Assembly: GCF_900089585.1 (NCBI RefSeq)
Contig: NZ_FLRH01000001.1
Coordinates: 1 to 44,570, forward strand
DNA from: Micromonospora sediminicola
Lineage (GTDB): Bacteria; Actinomycetota; Actinomycetes; Mycobacteriales; Micromonosporaceae
Length of the DNA: 44,570 nucleotides
Direction of reading: 5' to 3'
The notes under the pieces were generated by a model, which was given only the letters and a program-made list of their open reading frames with translations, ran no database searches and had not been told where the DNA came from. The translations under genes were made by a program, and so were the position numbers. Below are positions 14,223-21,609 of this stretch, piece by piece (position 1 is the first letter of the stretch; each line of letters opens with the position of its first letter).

Positions 14223-14263
14223 CACTCCCTGATCCCATGCGAGACGTACAGGAGCTGCCCATC

Positions 14264-14782
14264 ATGGTGCCCCATCCCACGCCGCCCGTCCGGCTCGACC
14301 GCGCGGTCGGCGAGCTGGACGCCGCTATCACCGGCGTACGCGCCGAGCTGGCCCGCGTCGACCCGAAGGCCAACGGCTACCTCCAGGTCGCCGGCGTGCT
14401 GCTCGGCGCCGGCCTGGCCGTGCTCGCCGGCGCCGGCGACCAGCTCGGCCCCCTCGCCCTGGCCGCCGCGGCGGCGACCGCCGTAGTGGTCGGCGCCGCC
14501 CTGGTGCTGCTGGTGCTGGCCTGCCGCCCCCGCCTGGACGGCGACCACGGCCCCCTCGCGTACGCCGACGCCGACCCGTACGACGTCCTCAACCGCCACG
14601 CCGGCGGCGACGTCGACCAGGACGTCGACGAGCTGCTCGCCCTCGCCCGCGCTCGCGAGCTGTGCTGGCTGTCCCGGACCACCCGCGCCAAGTACGTCGC
14701 GATCCGCCGCGCGGTGCCGCTGCTGCTCGCCGGCTACGCCGGCGCGGCCCTGACCGCCGCCGCGGCGATCGGCCAGTGGTGA
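14264..14782 (+). CDS. Pycsar-effector-like (DUF5706/PycTM-type) membrane protein
   Basis: 172 aa. Pattern of the family: an N-terminal helix ending in DPKANG (33-38), two membrane helices (40-57, 62-87) closed by CRPRL, a loop ~90-125, a helix with ARARELCWLSRTTRAKYVAIRRA (128-150) and a third membrane helix (~151-170). Family knowledge: PycTM effectors sit in the membrane and are activated by cyclic CMP or UMP made by a uridylate/cytidylate cyclase during phage infection. No cyclase gene is visible in the unit, so this is an orphan or has another role. ATG 14264 with AGGAG nine bases upstream was chosen over ATG 14237, which lacks one. The stop overlaps the next gene (GTGA). Confidence 0.65.
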   Translation: MVPHPTPPVRLDRAVGELDAAITGVRAELARVDPKANGYLQVAGVLLGAGLAVLAGAGDQLGPLALAAAAATAVVVGAALVLLVLACRPRLDGDHGPLAYADADPYDVLNRHAGGDVDQDVDELLALARARELCWLSRTTRAKYVAIRRAVPLLLAGYAGAALTAAAAIGQW

Positions 14783-15003
14783 CCGTGGCCAGCGATTACC
14801 GCCTGGACGTCGTCACCGACCCGGATCCGGACGTGCCGCAGGCCGTTCTCTACTTCACCGCCGCCGGCGTCGACCCCGCCTGCCGGCAAGCCCAGCGTCT
14901 CCTGGCCGCCGTCGGCGGGCCCGCCGACCGCTACGGCGAGCTGTACGCCGGCGACGAGGTGGACCGCGCCGTGCACGTCGACACCATCCACCTGCCCGCA
15001 TGA
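14779..15003 (+). CDS. Small acidic protein coupled to the Pycsar-like gene
   Basis: 74 aa from GTG 14779 in a GTGA overlap with the membrane protein; GTG 14785 is an alternative. Beta-rich, acidic, no membrane helix: DYRLDVVTDPDPDVPQAVLY, then a helix RQAQRLLAAVGG. Coupling suggests that the two products act together. Family unknown. Confidence 0.55.
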   Translation: MTVASDYRLDVVTDPDPDVPQAVLYFTAAGVDPACRQAQRLLAAVGGPADRYGELYAGDEVDRAVHVDTIHLPA

Positions 15004-15021
15004 CCGTTCACCGCGTCACGT

Positions 15022-15051
15022 CCGGGCGGCCCGCCAACGCGGGTCGCCCGG
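15022..15051 (+). terminator. Terminator of the transfer cluster
   Basis: 13-bp stem with one G-U pair (15022-15034 / 15039-15051) and loop CAAC, followed by CTTAT. It lies just after the last tra-cluster stop at 15003. Confidence 0.75.
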
Positions 15052-15293
15052 CTTATCCCGGTATGTGCGTAATCCTGGTGGAGATCCACACAGGACGACC
15101 GGCCACGGCGCGTGTTGGGGCACCTGCTCGTGCGGAAGTCACCGTAAGATCCACGGGTCACGCACCAGAAATGATCTTGAGGGAGCGCCTCGGCTCAACC
15201 CCTAACTGCAGACAGCAAGAGAGCCCCACACCCCCCATTTGCTTGGCGGCTGAGAAGGGGTCTGAGGCTCCAACAAGCTCGGAGGACACCATA

Positions 15294-15407
15294 GCACCCA
15301 CCTTCGGGCTGGGTGCACTCTTGTCTCTACACGCGATCACCGCGTGTCGTCGACCTGCCGGTCAGCGCTCGGCCCTCACCCTGGTTCATCGACCACCGGC
15401 GGTGGTC
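15294..15407 (+). promoter_or_regulatory. Three-hairpin leader of the rep gene; last hairpin covers the ribosome site
   Basis: Hairpin 1 at 15294-15316: 7-bp outer stem capped by CC-TTCG-GG, a stable UUCG tetraloop. Hairpin 2 at 15329-15347: ACACGCG / CGCGTGT with a 5-nt loop. Hairpin 3 at 15391-15407: GACCACC-GGC-GGTGGTC; its right arm contains the GGTGG ribosome site of ATG 15410, which would be hidden when the stem forms. Confidence 0.6.
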
Positions 15408-15409
15408 CG

Positions 15410-17419
15410 ATGACGCTGAGCGCACCCGCCCCTCACGCCGCGTCGATGTCGGCGGATCGTGTCGTCGCGTCTGGGCACTGCCCGGTTTGCGCAGCGTTCG
15501 GCCGCACGGTCCTGGCGGCTGAGGGCCGCACGCGGTGCGCGGTGCACACCGGACGGCCGGCGCTGCTGGTCGAGACGACGCGTACCGGGCAGGCCCGCCT
15601 GGTGGCCCCGGCCGGTGCCCGCCGCCGGATTGCCCACCCGACCGGCGTTCAGGTGTCGTGCGTGTCTTGCGCGAGCGCTGGTCGGGACACTCAGGGCCTG
15701 CCGCGCGACGGCGACGGCTCGGATCCGCTGTGCATCCCGTGCTGGCGCACCCGCACCGACGCCGCGCGCCGGCGGCACGCCGCCGAGCTGCGCGCCGCCG
15801 CCCTCGATGACGTCGCGCCGGCGTGCGCGGCGTGCGGCGAGCCGGACCCGTCGCCGGCGTGCTGGCTGTGCGGCTACTCGTGGCTGGCCGAGCAGCGCGC
15901 GAGGTTCGCCGCCGACCAGGCCGCCGCGGCCGCCGCCGTCGAGCACCGGTTCGCGGTCCTGGCCGAGCGCACCCGGGCCGAGCAGACGGTGGCGGAGCTG
16001 ACCGGGTGGGTGGATCGGCTGCGCACCACGATCGAGCAGTGCGCCACCGGCGGCCGCCACGAGCGCGCGGTGCACCTCCTGGCCGACGTCCTGGCGCGGG
16101 AGGCCGCAGCGCGGTCCTCCAGTCGTGGGCGCCGCTCGAAGCTGGCCCTGGTGTGCGGGGTCCTGGCCGTCGACCAGGCCGCCCGGATCACCCGGCCCGG
16201 CCGGGCACGCACCGCCGAGCTGGCCGGGGTCACCGAGCGCACCGTCACCGACTGCTGGGCCCGCGCCGAGGCTCTGGAGTGGATGCGGCGCACCGTGCAG
16301 GGCCGCCGGCTGTCCTTCGAGCAGCGCTGCGCCACCGGCCGCACCTACGACCGGGCCGAGTTCGACCTGGCCCACCTCGCTCCGGAGCGGGCCGCGGCCC
16401 GGGCGGCGTACCTGCCGGTGGCGCTGCTGGTCCTCGACGAGCTGCTCGCCCACGCCCTGGTGCTGCTGGAGGCCGCCCACGACGACGTCGACGCCCACGC
16501 CGCCCGCGCCGGCGAGCTGACCGACCACGCCGCCCTCGCCCGCCGGGCACAGCTCCGCGCCGCCGTCGCCCAAGCTCGGGACACCGCGCTGACCGGCGCC
16601 GAGCTGATCGCCACCGCCCACCTCGGGAATTTCTTCCCCCCCCGCGTAGCGCCTCAAGGTGAGTACTTCAGTTCCTGTTTGTTCCGGGGTTTGGTCCAGC
16701 CTCCGAAAATCGCTTACCCCGCGTCGGGCGGGCCGAGTCGGGGGGAGGACGGCGCTTCGCGCTCACCAACTGAGGGGGGTCGAGGCGCACATCGCGTAGC
16801 GCGTCCTAGGACGCGCCAGGGCCAGTGCCCGAACCCACGGCGGCCGCAGGCCCGTCCAGAGTGGCACGGGTGGGCGTATCCCCTGGCCCAGGGCATCCAG
16901 CGGGCACTGGAGTGGCTGGAGGGTGTGCCGCTGCCTCGGGTGGCGGCCGCGATCGGGGCGCGGCTCGGTCCGGACTGGACCGCCGAGGCGATCGTGGAGG
17001 CGATCGGCCGGTCCCGGGGCGGCCGAGAGCTGCTGGACGCGCCGCAGCGGCCGCTGGGCTACCTGGTGGCGCTGCTGGAGGCGGCGCTGACCGGCGAGCA
17101 CGAGCCGCCGCACCTGGCCCGCCGCCGCGAGCAGCACGTCCAGGAGGTGGCGGCCGCGCGCCGGCGCGACGTCGTCGACCAGGCCGCCGTGGCGGCCGCC
17201 GGGCTGGCCACCGCCCGGGCCGGCTGGAGCGCGCGCGACGACGCCGCGGCCGCCGAGCGCGCCGGCGCCGGCGCGGCCCGCCGCGCCGCCCTCGCCGCCG
17301 CGCGGGCGGCCCGCCGCGGCGACCACGCCGCCGCCCGCGCGATCGCCGCCGCCGACGTCGACGAGTGGCCGCCGGTTGCCCAGCCGGGCGCTGGCGGCGC
17401 ATCGGACTCGGACCGCTAG
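15410..17419 (+). CDS. Putative winged-helix replication initiator
   Basis: 669 aa. The N-terminal part has Cys pairs suggestive of zinc binding (C24/C27, C84/C87, C108/C111, C139/C142, C151/C154). Residues ~245-302 form a winged helix (KLALVCGVLAVDQAARI, ELAGVTERTVTDCWARAEALEWM). The C-terminal part (WHGWAYPLAQGIQRALEW... WTAEAIVEAIG... RPLGYLVALLEAAL) resembles the tail of theta-type Rep proteins of Streptomyces plasmids, from memory. No HUH relaxase/RepSA motif is seen. Between residues ~407 and 485 the composition changes (NFFPPR, then Arg/Ser/Gly-rich), matching the origin-like DNA described separately. ATG 15410 has GGTGG six bases upstream. An 8-C run at 16636-16643 is a risk for the reading frame. 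It is the only replication candidate in the unit. Confidence 0.55.
   Translation: MTLSAPAPHAASMSADRVVASGHCPVCAAFGRTVLAAEGRTRCAVHTGRPALLVETTRTGQARLVAPAGARRRIAHPTGVQVSCVSCASAGRDTQGLPRDGDGSDPLCIPCWRTRTDAARRRHAAELRAAALDDVAPACAACGEPDPSPACWLCGYSWLAEQRARFAADQAAAAAAVEHRFAVLAERTRAEQTVAELTGWVDRLRTTIEQCATGGRHERAVHLLADVLAREAAARSSSRGRRSKLALVCGVLAVDQAARITRPGRARTAELAGVTERTVTDCWARAEALEWMRRTVQGRRLSFEQRCATGRTYDRAEFDLAHLAPERAAARAAYLPVALLVLDELLAHALVLLEAAHDDVDAHAARAGELTDHAALARRAQLRAAVAQARDTALTGAELIATAHLGNFFPPRVAPQGEYFSSCLFRGLVQPPKIAYPASGGPSRGEDGASRSPTEGGRGAHRVARPRTRQGQCPNPRRPQARPEWHGWAYPLAQGIQRALEWLEGVPLPRVAAAIGARLGPDWTAEAIVEAIGRSRGGRELLDAPQRPLGYLVALLEAALTGEHEPPHLARRREQHVQEVAAARRRDVVDQAAVAAAGLATARAGWSARDDAAAAERAGAGAARRAALAAARAARRGDHAAARAIAAADVDEWPPVAQPGAGGASDSDR
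16628..16830. other. Origin-like segment embedded in the rep reading frame
   Basis: Lower-GC, non-codon-biased stretch with a C8 run (16636-16643), repeated GTTCC / GTTCC / GGTCC motifs (16671, 16681, 16693), an A-rich patch and an 18-bp perfect palindrome at 16799-16816 (GCGCGTCCTAGGACGCGC). Origins inside the rep gene are known for several plasmid families; the assignment here is inference. Confidence 0.45.
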
Positions 17420-17451
17420 CCGTACTCCCCCCAGGTACCTCAGTAAGGCCC

Positions 17452-17495
17452 GGCCTCTGAAATCGTCTCTACGGCGATATCAGAGGCCCATTTTT
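17452..17495 (+). terminator. Intrinsic terminator of the rep gene
   Basis: Arms GGCCTCTGA / TCAGAGGCC (17452-17460 / 17480-17488) with an inner ATCG/CGAT pair, followed by CA and T5. The only textbook terminator with a T-run of five in the unit. Confidence 0.85.
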
Positions 17496-17592
17496 GGGAT
17501 CATGGCGAACCATGATCGATAAGTTATTAGTTTCTAAAACTGAGTAAGTGTTTCTACTTCCTAGAAATTGAAACTTGGGTAGGATGGGGGTC
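17496..17592. promoter_or_regulatory. AT-rich palindromic region upstream of the coiled-coil gene
   Basis: Strikingly AT-rich for this replicon. Contains GATCATGG-CGAA-CCATGATC (17498-17517), GTTTCTA at 17530 and 17550 (20 bp apart, two helical turns), and TAGAAA at 17562, which is inverse to the second TTTCTA. Probably the promoter/operator of the 17593 gene; an origin or DNA-unwinding element is an alternative. Confidence 0.5.
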
Positions 17593-18894
17593 ATGACTGA
17601 ACCGACGACGGTGAGCCCGCCCCGGGGCGTGCAGCCGACCTGCAAGTACGACCAGCGGCCCCTGGCCTACGCGGGCAAGGGCCGCCCGCCGGAGTTCTGC
17701 CCGGACGACGAGCGCCGCCACGACGGCAAGACCTGCCGGCAGGCGTACGCCGAGCAGCGCCAGGCGGAGCTGGCCGCCGGCCTGGACAAGCCCCTCGCCG
17801 CGTACCGGGAGGCCACCGGCCGGGTGCTGCCGGCCGTGCAGGCCCTCTCGGGCACCCTCACCGACGTCCTGGCCGCGATGGGCGACCTGGACACCTCGGC
17901 CGTGGCCCGGGTGGAGCAGGCCGAGACCGCCGCCGTGAGCGCCGTGCAGCGGGCCCAGGGCGCCGAGGACGCGCGGGACGCCGCCCAGCGCGAGGCCCGG
18001 ACCGCCACCGCGGCGGCCGCCGCCGCGAAGGAAGCCCAGCGCGCTGCCGAGCGGCGGGCCCGCGACGCCGAAACCGAGACCGAACGCGTGCAGCGCGACG
18101 CATGGCGGCAGGTCGCCGACGCCCGCGAGGCCCAGGGCCGCGCCGAGGCCGCCGCCGGCGAACGCGCCCAGGCCGTCATCACCGAGACCGGCCGGCGGGA
18201 GGCCGCCGAGGCCCGCGCCGGCGACCTGGCCGACCAGCTCAAGACGGTGCGCCGCGACCTGACCGCAGCCCAGGCCGAGACCCGCAAGACCGACGCCGCC
18301 CGCGCCAAGGCCGAGACGGCGCTCACCACGACCCGCGTCGAGCTGACCGCCGTCACCGCCCGCGCCGAACAGGCCGAAGCCAGCGCCGCGGCCGTTACCG
18401 CAGAGCGCGACACCGCCCGCGCCGAGCTGGCCGAGTCCGAGGCGGGCCGTCGCGACCTGGACGCCGAGCTGCGCGCCGCCCGCGCCGAACTGGCGGCCGT
18501 CCGCGAGGCGGCCGAGGCCCGCGCCGCCGACCTGACCGACCAGCTCGCGGCGGTCCGTGCCGAGCTGGCGGCCGCCACCGCGGACCGCGACGCCACCCGC
18601 GCCGAGCTGGCCGAGTCCGAGGCGGCCCGCCGCGACCTGGACGCCGAGCTGCGCGCCGCCCGCGGCGAGCTGGCCGCCGTACGGGGCCAGGCCGACGAGT
18701 ACCGCGAGCAGTGGCGCACCGCCGACCGCGAAACCCAGGCCGCCCGCGTCGACCTGGCCCGAGTGGAGGCCACCGCCCAAGCCGCGACCGAGCGCGCCGA
18801 GCGCGCCGAGGCCCGCGTCGAGCAGCTGCACGCCCAGCTCGCCCAGGCCCGCGCCGAGGCGACCCGTACCGACCGCCCGGGCGGGAAGCGATGA
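17593..18894 (+). CDS. Zinc-finger plus long coiled-coil protein (KfrA-like architecture)
   Basis: 433 aa from ATG 17593 (in-frame ATG 17584 also possible). N-terminal Cys/His-type segment TCKYDQRPLAYAGKGRPPEFC and KTCRQ (C17, C36, C48) is like the small zinc fingers on actinobacterial plasmid DNA-binding proteins. From ~100 to 425 it is one Ala/Glu/Arg coiled coil. Within it a 60-residue block is duplicated exactly 180 bp apart (blocks starting at 18421 and 18601, nearly identical). DNA-binding head plus long coil resembles KfrA-type plasmid accessory partition proteins in architecture only. The stop overlaps the next start (ATGA). Confidence 0.6.
   Translation: MTEPTTVSPPRGVQPTCKYDQRPLAYAGKGRPPEFCPDDERRHDGKTCRQAYAEQRQAELAAGLDKPLAAYREATGRVLPAVQALSGTLTDVLAAMGDLDTSAVARVEQAETAAVSAVQRAQGAEDARDAAQREARTATAAAAAAKEAQRAAERRARDAETETERVQRDAWRQVADAREAQGRAEAAAGERAQAVITETGRREAAEARAGDLADQLKTVRRDLTAAQAETRKTDAARAKAETALTTTRVELTAVTARAEQAEASAAAVTAERDTARAELAESEAGRRDLDAELRAARAELAAVREAAEARAADLTDQLAAVRAELAAATADRDATRAELAESEAARRDLDAELRAARGELAAVRGQADEYREQWRTADRETQAARVDLARVEATAQAATERAERAEARVEQLHAQLAQARAEATRTDRPGGKR
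18421..18680 (+). repeat. 180-bp internal duplication in the coiled-coil gene
   Basis: The 60 bp from 18421 recur at 18601 with two base differences, and flanking bases on both sides remain similar. It lengthens the coil by about 60 residues without changing frame, which points to recent expansion. Confidence 0.75.
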
Positions 18895-19295
18895 CCGGCG
18901 ACCTGGCCGACCTGCTCATCGACGGCGAGGTCACCGGCTGGTGGCTCTACCAGATGCCCGACGGCCGCAAGATCGGCGTGGACGTCGACACCCGCCGGCC
19001 GCTGCACTGGACGGTGGATATCCCCGGCGGCGACCTGGTCGACGGACTCACCACCGAGCAGGTACACGCCCTGCTCCGCCATCGGCTGCGCCGGCCCGGA
19101 CGGTGTCGACACCTGACCCGCCTGCAAGCGCTCACCGGGCGCACTGAGGCCCTGCTTCGCGCCGCCCTGCGCGACCTGACCGCCGCGCGCCTGGTCGTAC
19201 TGCGCCGCCACGGCGAGCCCGTCGACGACATCGACACGCTCAGCGAACACGCCCGCTTCCAGCTTCACCTCGGCGACGGTCAGCGGCGCGGCTGA
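18891..19295 (+). CDS. Small wHTH-like protein coupled to the coiled-coil gene
   Basis: 134 aa from ATG 18891 (ATGA overlap). N-terminal half is beta-rich with WWLYQMPDGRKIGVDVDT and HWTVDIPGGDLVDGL; the C-terminal half (LQALTGRTEALLRAALRDLTAARLVVL) could be a winged helix. The gene crosses the unit boundary: codons 57-134 repeat window positions 1-237. Function unknown; coupling suggests it works with the coiled-coil protein. Confidence 0.65.
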   Translation: MTGDLADLLIDGEVTGWWLYQMPDGRKIGVDVDTRRPLHWTVDIPGGDLVDGLTTEQVHALLRHRLRRPGRCRHLTRLQALTGRTEALLRAALRDLTAARLVVLRRHGEPVDDIDTLSEHARFQLHLGDGQRRG

Positions 19296-19954
19296 GGCAG
19301 CACCACGAGAGGCCGGCCGGCCAGCAGCGGCAGCACCCGACAGCCGGCGTCGATCCAGTCCCGCGTGACCGGGCACACCCAGCCGGCGACCTCCACCGCC
19401 GTCGCGCGCAGGTCGGCGACCGGCCGGTTGAACATCGGCTCGTGGTGCGCCATTCGGTTACGGGCCTCGTGCAGCCGGCTGACCGCCGCGTGCACTTCAC
19501 GACGGCGCCGCCCCGGCACCGCGCGATGCAGGCAGCTCCGCCACAGCGTCCCGTCGTAGCGGGTCGCGAGCAGGAACCGCCAGAACCCCAGGTTCAGCTC
19601 CGCCACCACCCGCCCGGGCGTCTCCAGACGCCCGTCCCGGGTCGCCCGGGCACGGGCCTTGGCGACATCGCGGCGGCCCTCATCGGTCAGCACGCCGCCC
19701 GGATCCAGATACCAGCGCGGTTCCCCGTAGCGGCGCAGCGACCAGGCGGCCAGTTCCTCGTGCAGCGCGTTGCGCAGCAGCACCTCCACGTGCCCGAGCG
19801 TGGTGCCCAGCGCGGCGGAGATCTCCGCGTTCCACCGGTAGAGCGCGACGGCGGCCGCCAGGTCCCCGCCGCACGCCGCCCGGTACGGCGCCAGCCGCTC
19901 CGGCGACCACCGCCGCTCCAACGTCAGCAACTCTGTCGCGCCCGGTGTCGGCAT
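19280..19954 (-). CDS. Abi-family HEPN-type protein (copy B)
   Basis: Second copy of the gene at 222-896 with the same translation. Alternative upstream start at 20047. Confidence 0.65.
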   Translation of the reverse strand: MPTPGATELLTLERRWSPERLAPYRAACGGDLAAAVALYRWNAEISAALGTTLGHVEVLLRNALHEELAAWSLRRYGEPRWYLDPGGVLTDEGRRDVAKARARATRDGRLETPGRVVAELNLGFWRFLLATRYDGTLWRSCLHRAVPGRRRREVHAAVSRLHEARNRMAHHEPMFNRPVADLRATAVEVAGWVCPVTRDWIDAGCRVLPLLAGRPLVVLPQPRR

Positions 19955-20201
19955 CAGCCCACCACGCTGCCGAAACGCGCTATGCTCAGGCACGAAGACC
20001 CCGGCCAGCCTCTGCCCCGCAAGGGCACGCAGCCGGGGTTTTGACATTCCCGGGGCCGCCAGCGAGCGCGAAGTGACATGCCCTGTTCAACGAACAGCAC
20101 CCACCGTTCGCCCCTACTTCGCGCAGCCCTGTGCGCATCAGGTGCAACAGCAGTAGGTCACCTGACGGACGTGTGTCCAACACGCGGCAGAGAGGACGCG
20201 G

Positions 20202-21110
20202 ATGGTGAGCCAACGGGATGCGGATGGCAGGCTGACAGCGTTCGTAACGGCTGCGGAAAGAGGCCCCCCGATGACCTACACGCTGACCCCGGCTCGGTGG
20301 CGCGAGCTACGCGTCTACCGGACTGCCGAGACACCTCGGCGGCTGGCGCTGATCAACCGCAAGGGCGGCAGCGGGAAGACCACCACGGCGATCCAAGTCG
20401 CCGCCGCACTGGCGGCGTGGGGAGTGCGAGTGCGCCTGACCGATGGCGACCCGCAGTTCGCCAGCTCGACGTACTGGTTGCCCCCGCAGCGCCCGGCTGG
20501 CTACCCGACGCTGCTGGACGTGATGCTCGGCGACAGCTCAATCCGAGAGGCGACCGCTTCGACTACCGTGCCCGGCCTGCGGATCGTGCCGAGCCTGGAC
20601 ACCCTCGGCCGCGTCGACGCGGAGCGCCCGCCCGGCTCTGACACCTTGCTGCGCGACGAGTACGACGACGACCAGGACGACGTCGACGTCGAGATTCTGG
20701 ACGCGGCCCCGAGCATGGGCCTGGTCACCGTCTCCATGCTCACCGCCGCCACGCACGTGGCGGTGTGCATGAAGACCTCAACCCTGGACTACGTCGGCGC
20801 AGCCGAGCTGGCCAAGCCCCTGGGGCTGATCCGCAAGCGGCTCAACCCCACGCTGGAAACGGCCGCCGTGGTGATGGCCGACACCGACGGCGGCACCGTG
20901 CTGTCCCGGTCGCTCGACGAGCGCCTGGTCCAGGAGTACCCCGGAGCGCTCGTGCACCAGATCCCGCACAGCGTTCGCGCTCAGGAGGCCCCCGGGGTGC
21001 ATCAACCGCTTATCGACTACGCCCCAGACAACCCGGTCACGGCGGCGTACTGGAACCTGGCGGCCGCGGTCGTGCCGCGCCTCGGGCTTGCCTGGAAGGT
21101 CGGCCCGTGA
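20202..21110 (+). CDS. parA: ParA-like partition ATPase (copy B)
   Basis: Second copy of 1144-2052, same translation; alternative start 20271. Confidence 0.8.
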   Translation: MVSQRDADGRLTAFVTAAERGPPMTYTLTPARWRELRVYRTAETPRRLALINRKGGSGKTTTAIQVAAALAAWGVRVRLTDGDPQFASSTYWLPPQRPAGYPTLLDVMLGDSSIREATASTTVPGLRIVPSLDTLGRVDAERPPGSDTLLRDEYDDDQDDVDVEILDAAPSMGLVTVSMLTAATHVAVCMKTSTLDYVGAAELAKPLGLIRKRLNPTLETAAVVMADTDGGTVLSRSLDERLVQEYPGALVHQIPHSVRAQEAPGVHQPLIDYAPDNPVTAAYWNLAAAVVPRLGLAWKVGP

Positions 21111-21547
21111 CCGGCGCTCGACGCGGCGGCCGCCGGATCGAGATTCCGCCGGCGGAGTCGGTGCTCACCGAGCTGTACGCCGACCCGGTCCCGATCGCCG
21201 ACCCGGATCCGTCACCTGGCGTACCTGATGCACACACTCGTTCGAGTGAAGAAGGATCCCCATCATCAACACCTCCGCACCGTGTCCAACACGGTGCGGA
21301 CACGGCACGGACAGTGGGCAACCGGCGGACCCCGGAGGGCATGACGAGGCATACCATCTATGTCTCTCTGGCTGCCGCCGGCGCCCTGGACGACGCCGTC
21401 GACCGGCTGCACGGCGACTTCAGCGGAATGCTGCCTCGTCATCGCATCTTGGCCGAACTGATCGCGGCCGCCGTGGCCGCGACTCCCGCCGTGCGCCAGC
21501 AGCTCCGCGCCGAGCTGCTCGCCGCGCTCAGCGACGGGTCCGCCTGA
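21107..21547 (+). CDS. ParB-like partner (copy B)
   Basis: Second copy of 2049-2489, including the internal palindromes (now 21235-21299). Confidence 0.6.
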   Translation: MTGARRGGRRIEIPPAESVLTELYADPVPIADPDPSPGVPDAHTRSSEEGSPSSTPPHRVQHGADTARTVGNRRTPEGMTRHTIYVSLAAAGALDDAVDRLHGDFSGMLPRHRILAELIAAAVAATPAVRQQLRAELLAALSDGSA

Positions 21548-21556
21548 CCAGACACC

Positions 21557-21586
21557 AGCGGCCCCCGGCGGATGCCGGGGGCCGCT
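21557..21586. terminator. Convergent-operon hairpin (copy B)
   Basis: Second copy of 2499-2528, same 13-bp stem. Confidence 0.65.
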
Positions 21587-21609
21587 GCGCGTGTCGCTAC
21601 ACAGAAGGG

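Larger units (their letters stand above)
15004..15409. promoter_or_regulatory. Non-coding rep control region
   Basis: A 406-bp stretch with no convincing gene. It holds the tra-cluster terminator at 15022-15051, a lower-GC segment (about 15140-15290) with no codon bias that probably carries the rep promoter, and three consecutive hairpins (15294-15316, 15329-15347, 15391-15407) leading into the rep start. A possible site for an antisense RNA or protein controlling copy number; origin function is also possible. Confidence 0.55.
1..19058. repeat. One complete 19,058-bp plasmid unit (copy A)
   Basis: The bases from position 1 recur from 19059 onward, and every gene of copy A up to the tra region has a twin exactly 19,058 bp later. 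The first base of the window falls inside a gene whose complete form sits at 18891-19295 across the unit boundary, so the unit closes on itself without a break. That is the expected signature of a circular replicon linearised at an arbitrary point and carried past its own start. Positions 14414-19058 occur only once in clean form in the window. The alternative is a true head-to-tail multimer. Confidence 0.9.

Noticed and set aside
15000..15413. Possible 137-aa gene starting at an ATGA overlap after the 74-aa gene
   Set aside because: A strong terminator hairpin begins 22 bp after its start, codon bias fades, and three further hairpins fall inside it.
15410..17419. Rolling-circle (RepSA-type) initiator
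   Set aside because: No HUH motif or catalytic Tyr context; the protein shows Cys pairs and a winged helix instead.
1..19058. Integrative element (AICE) with attP and tRNA end
   Set aside because: No integrase, excisionase or tRNA-like sequence seen; the unit closes on itself as a circle.
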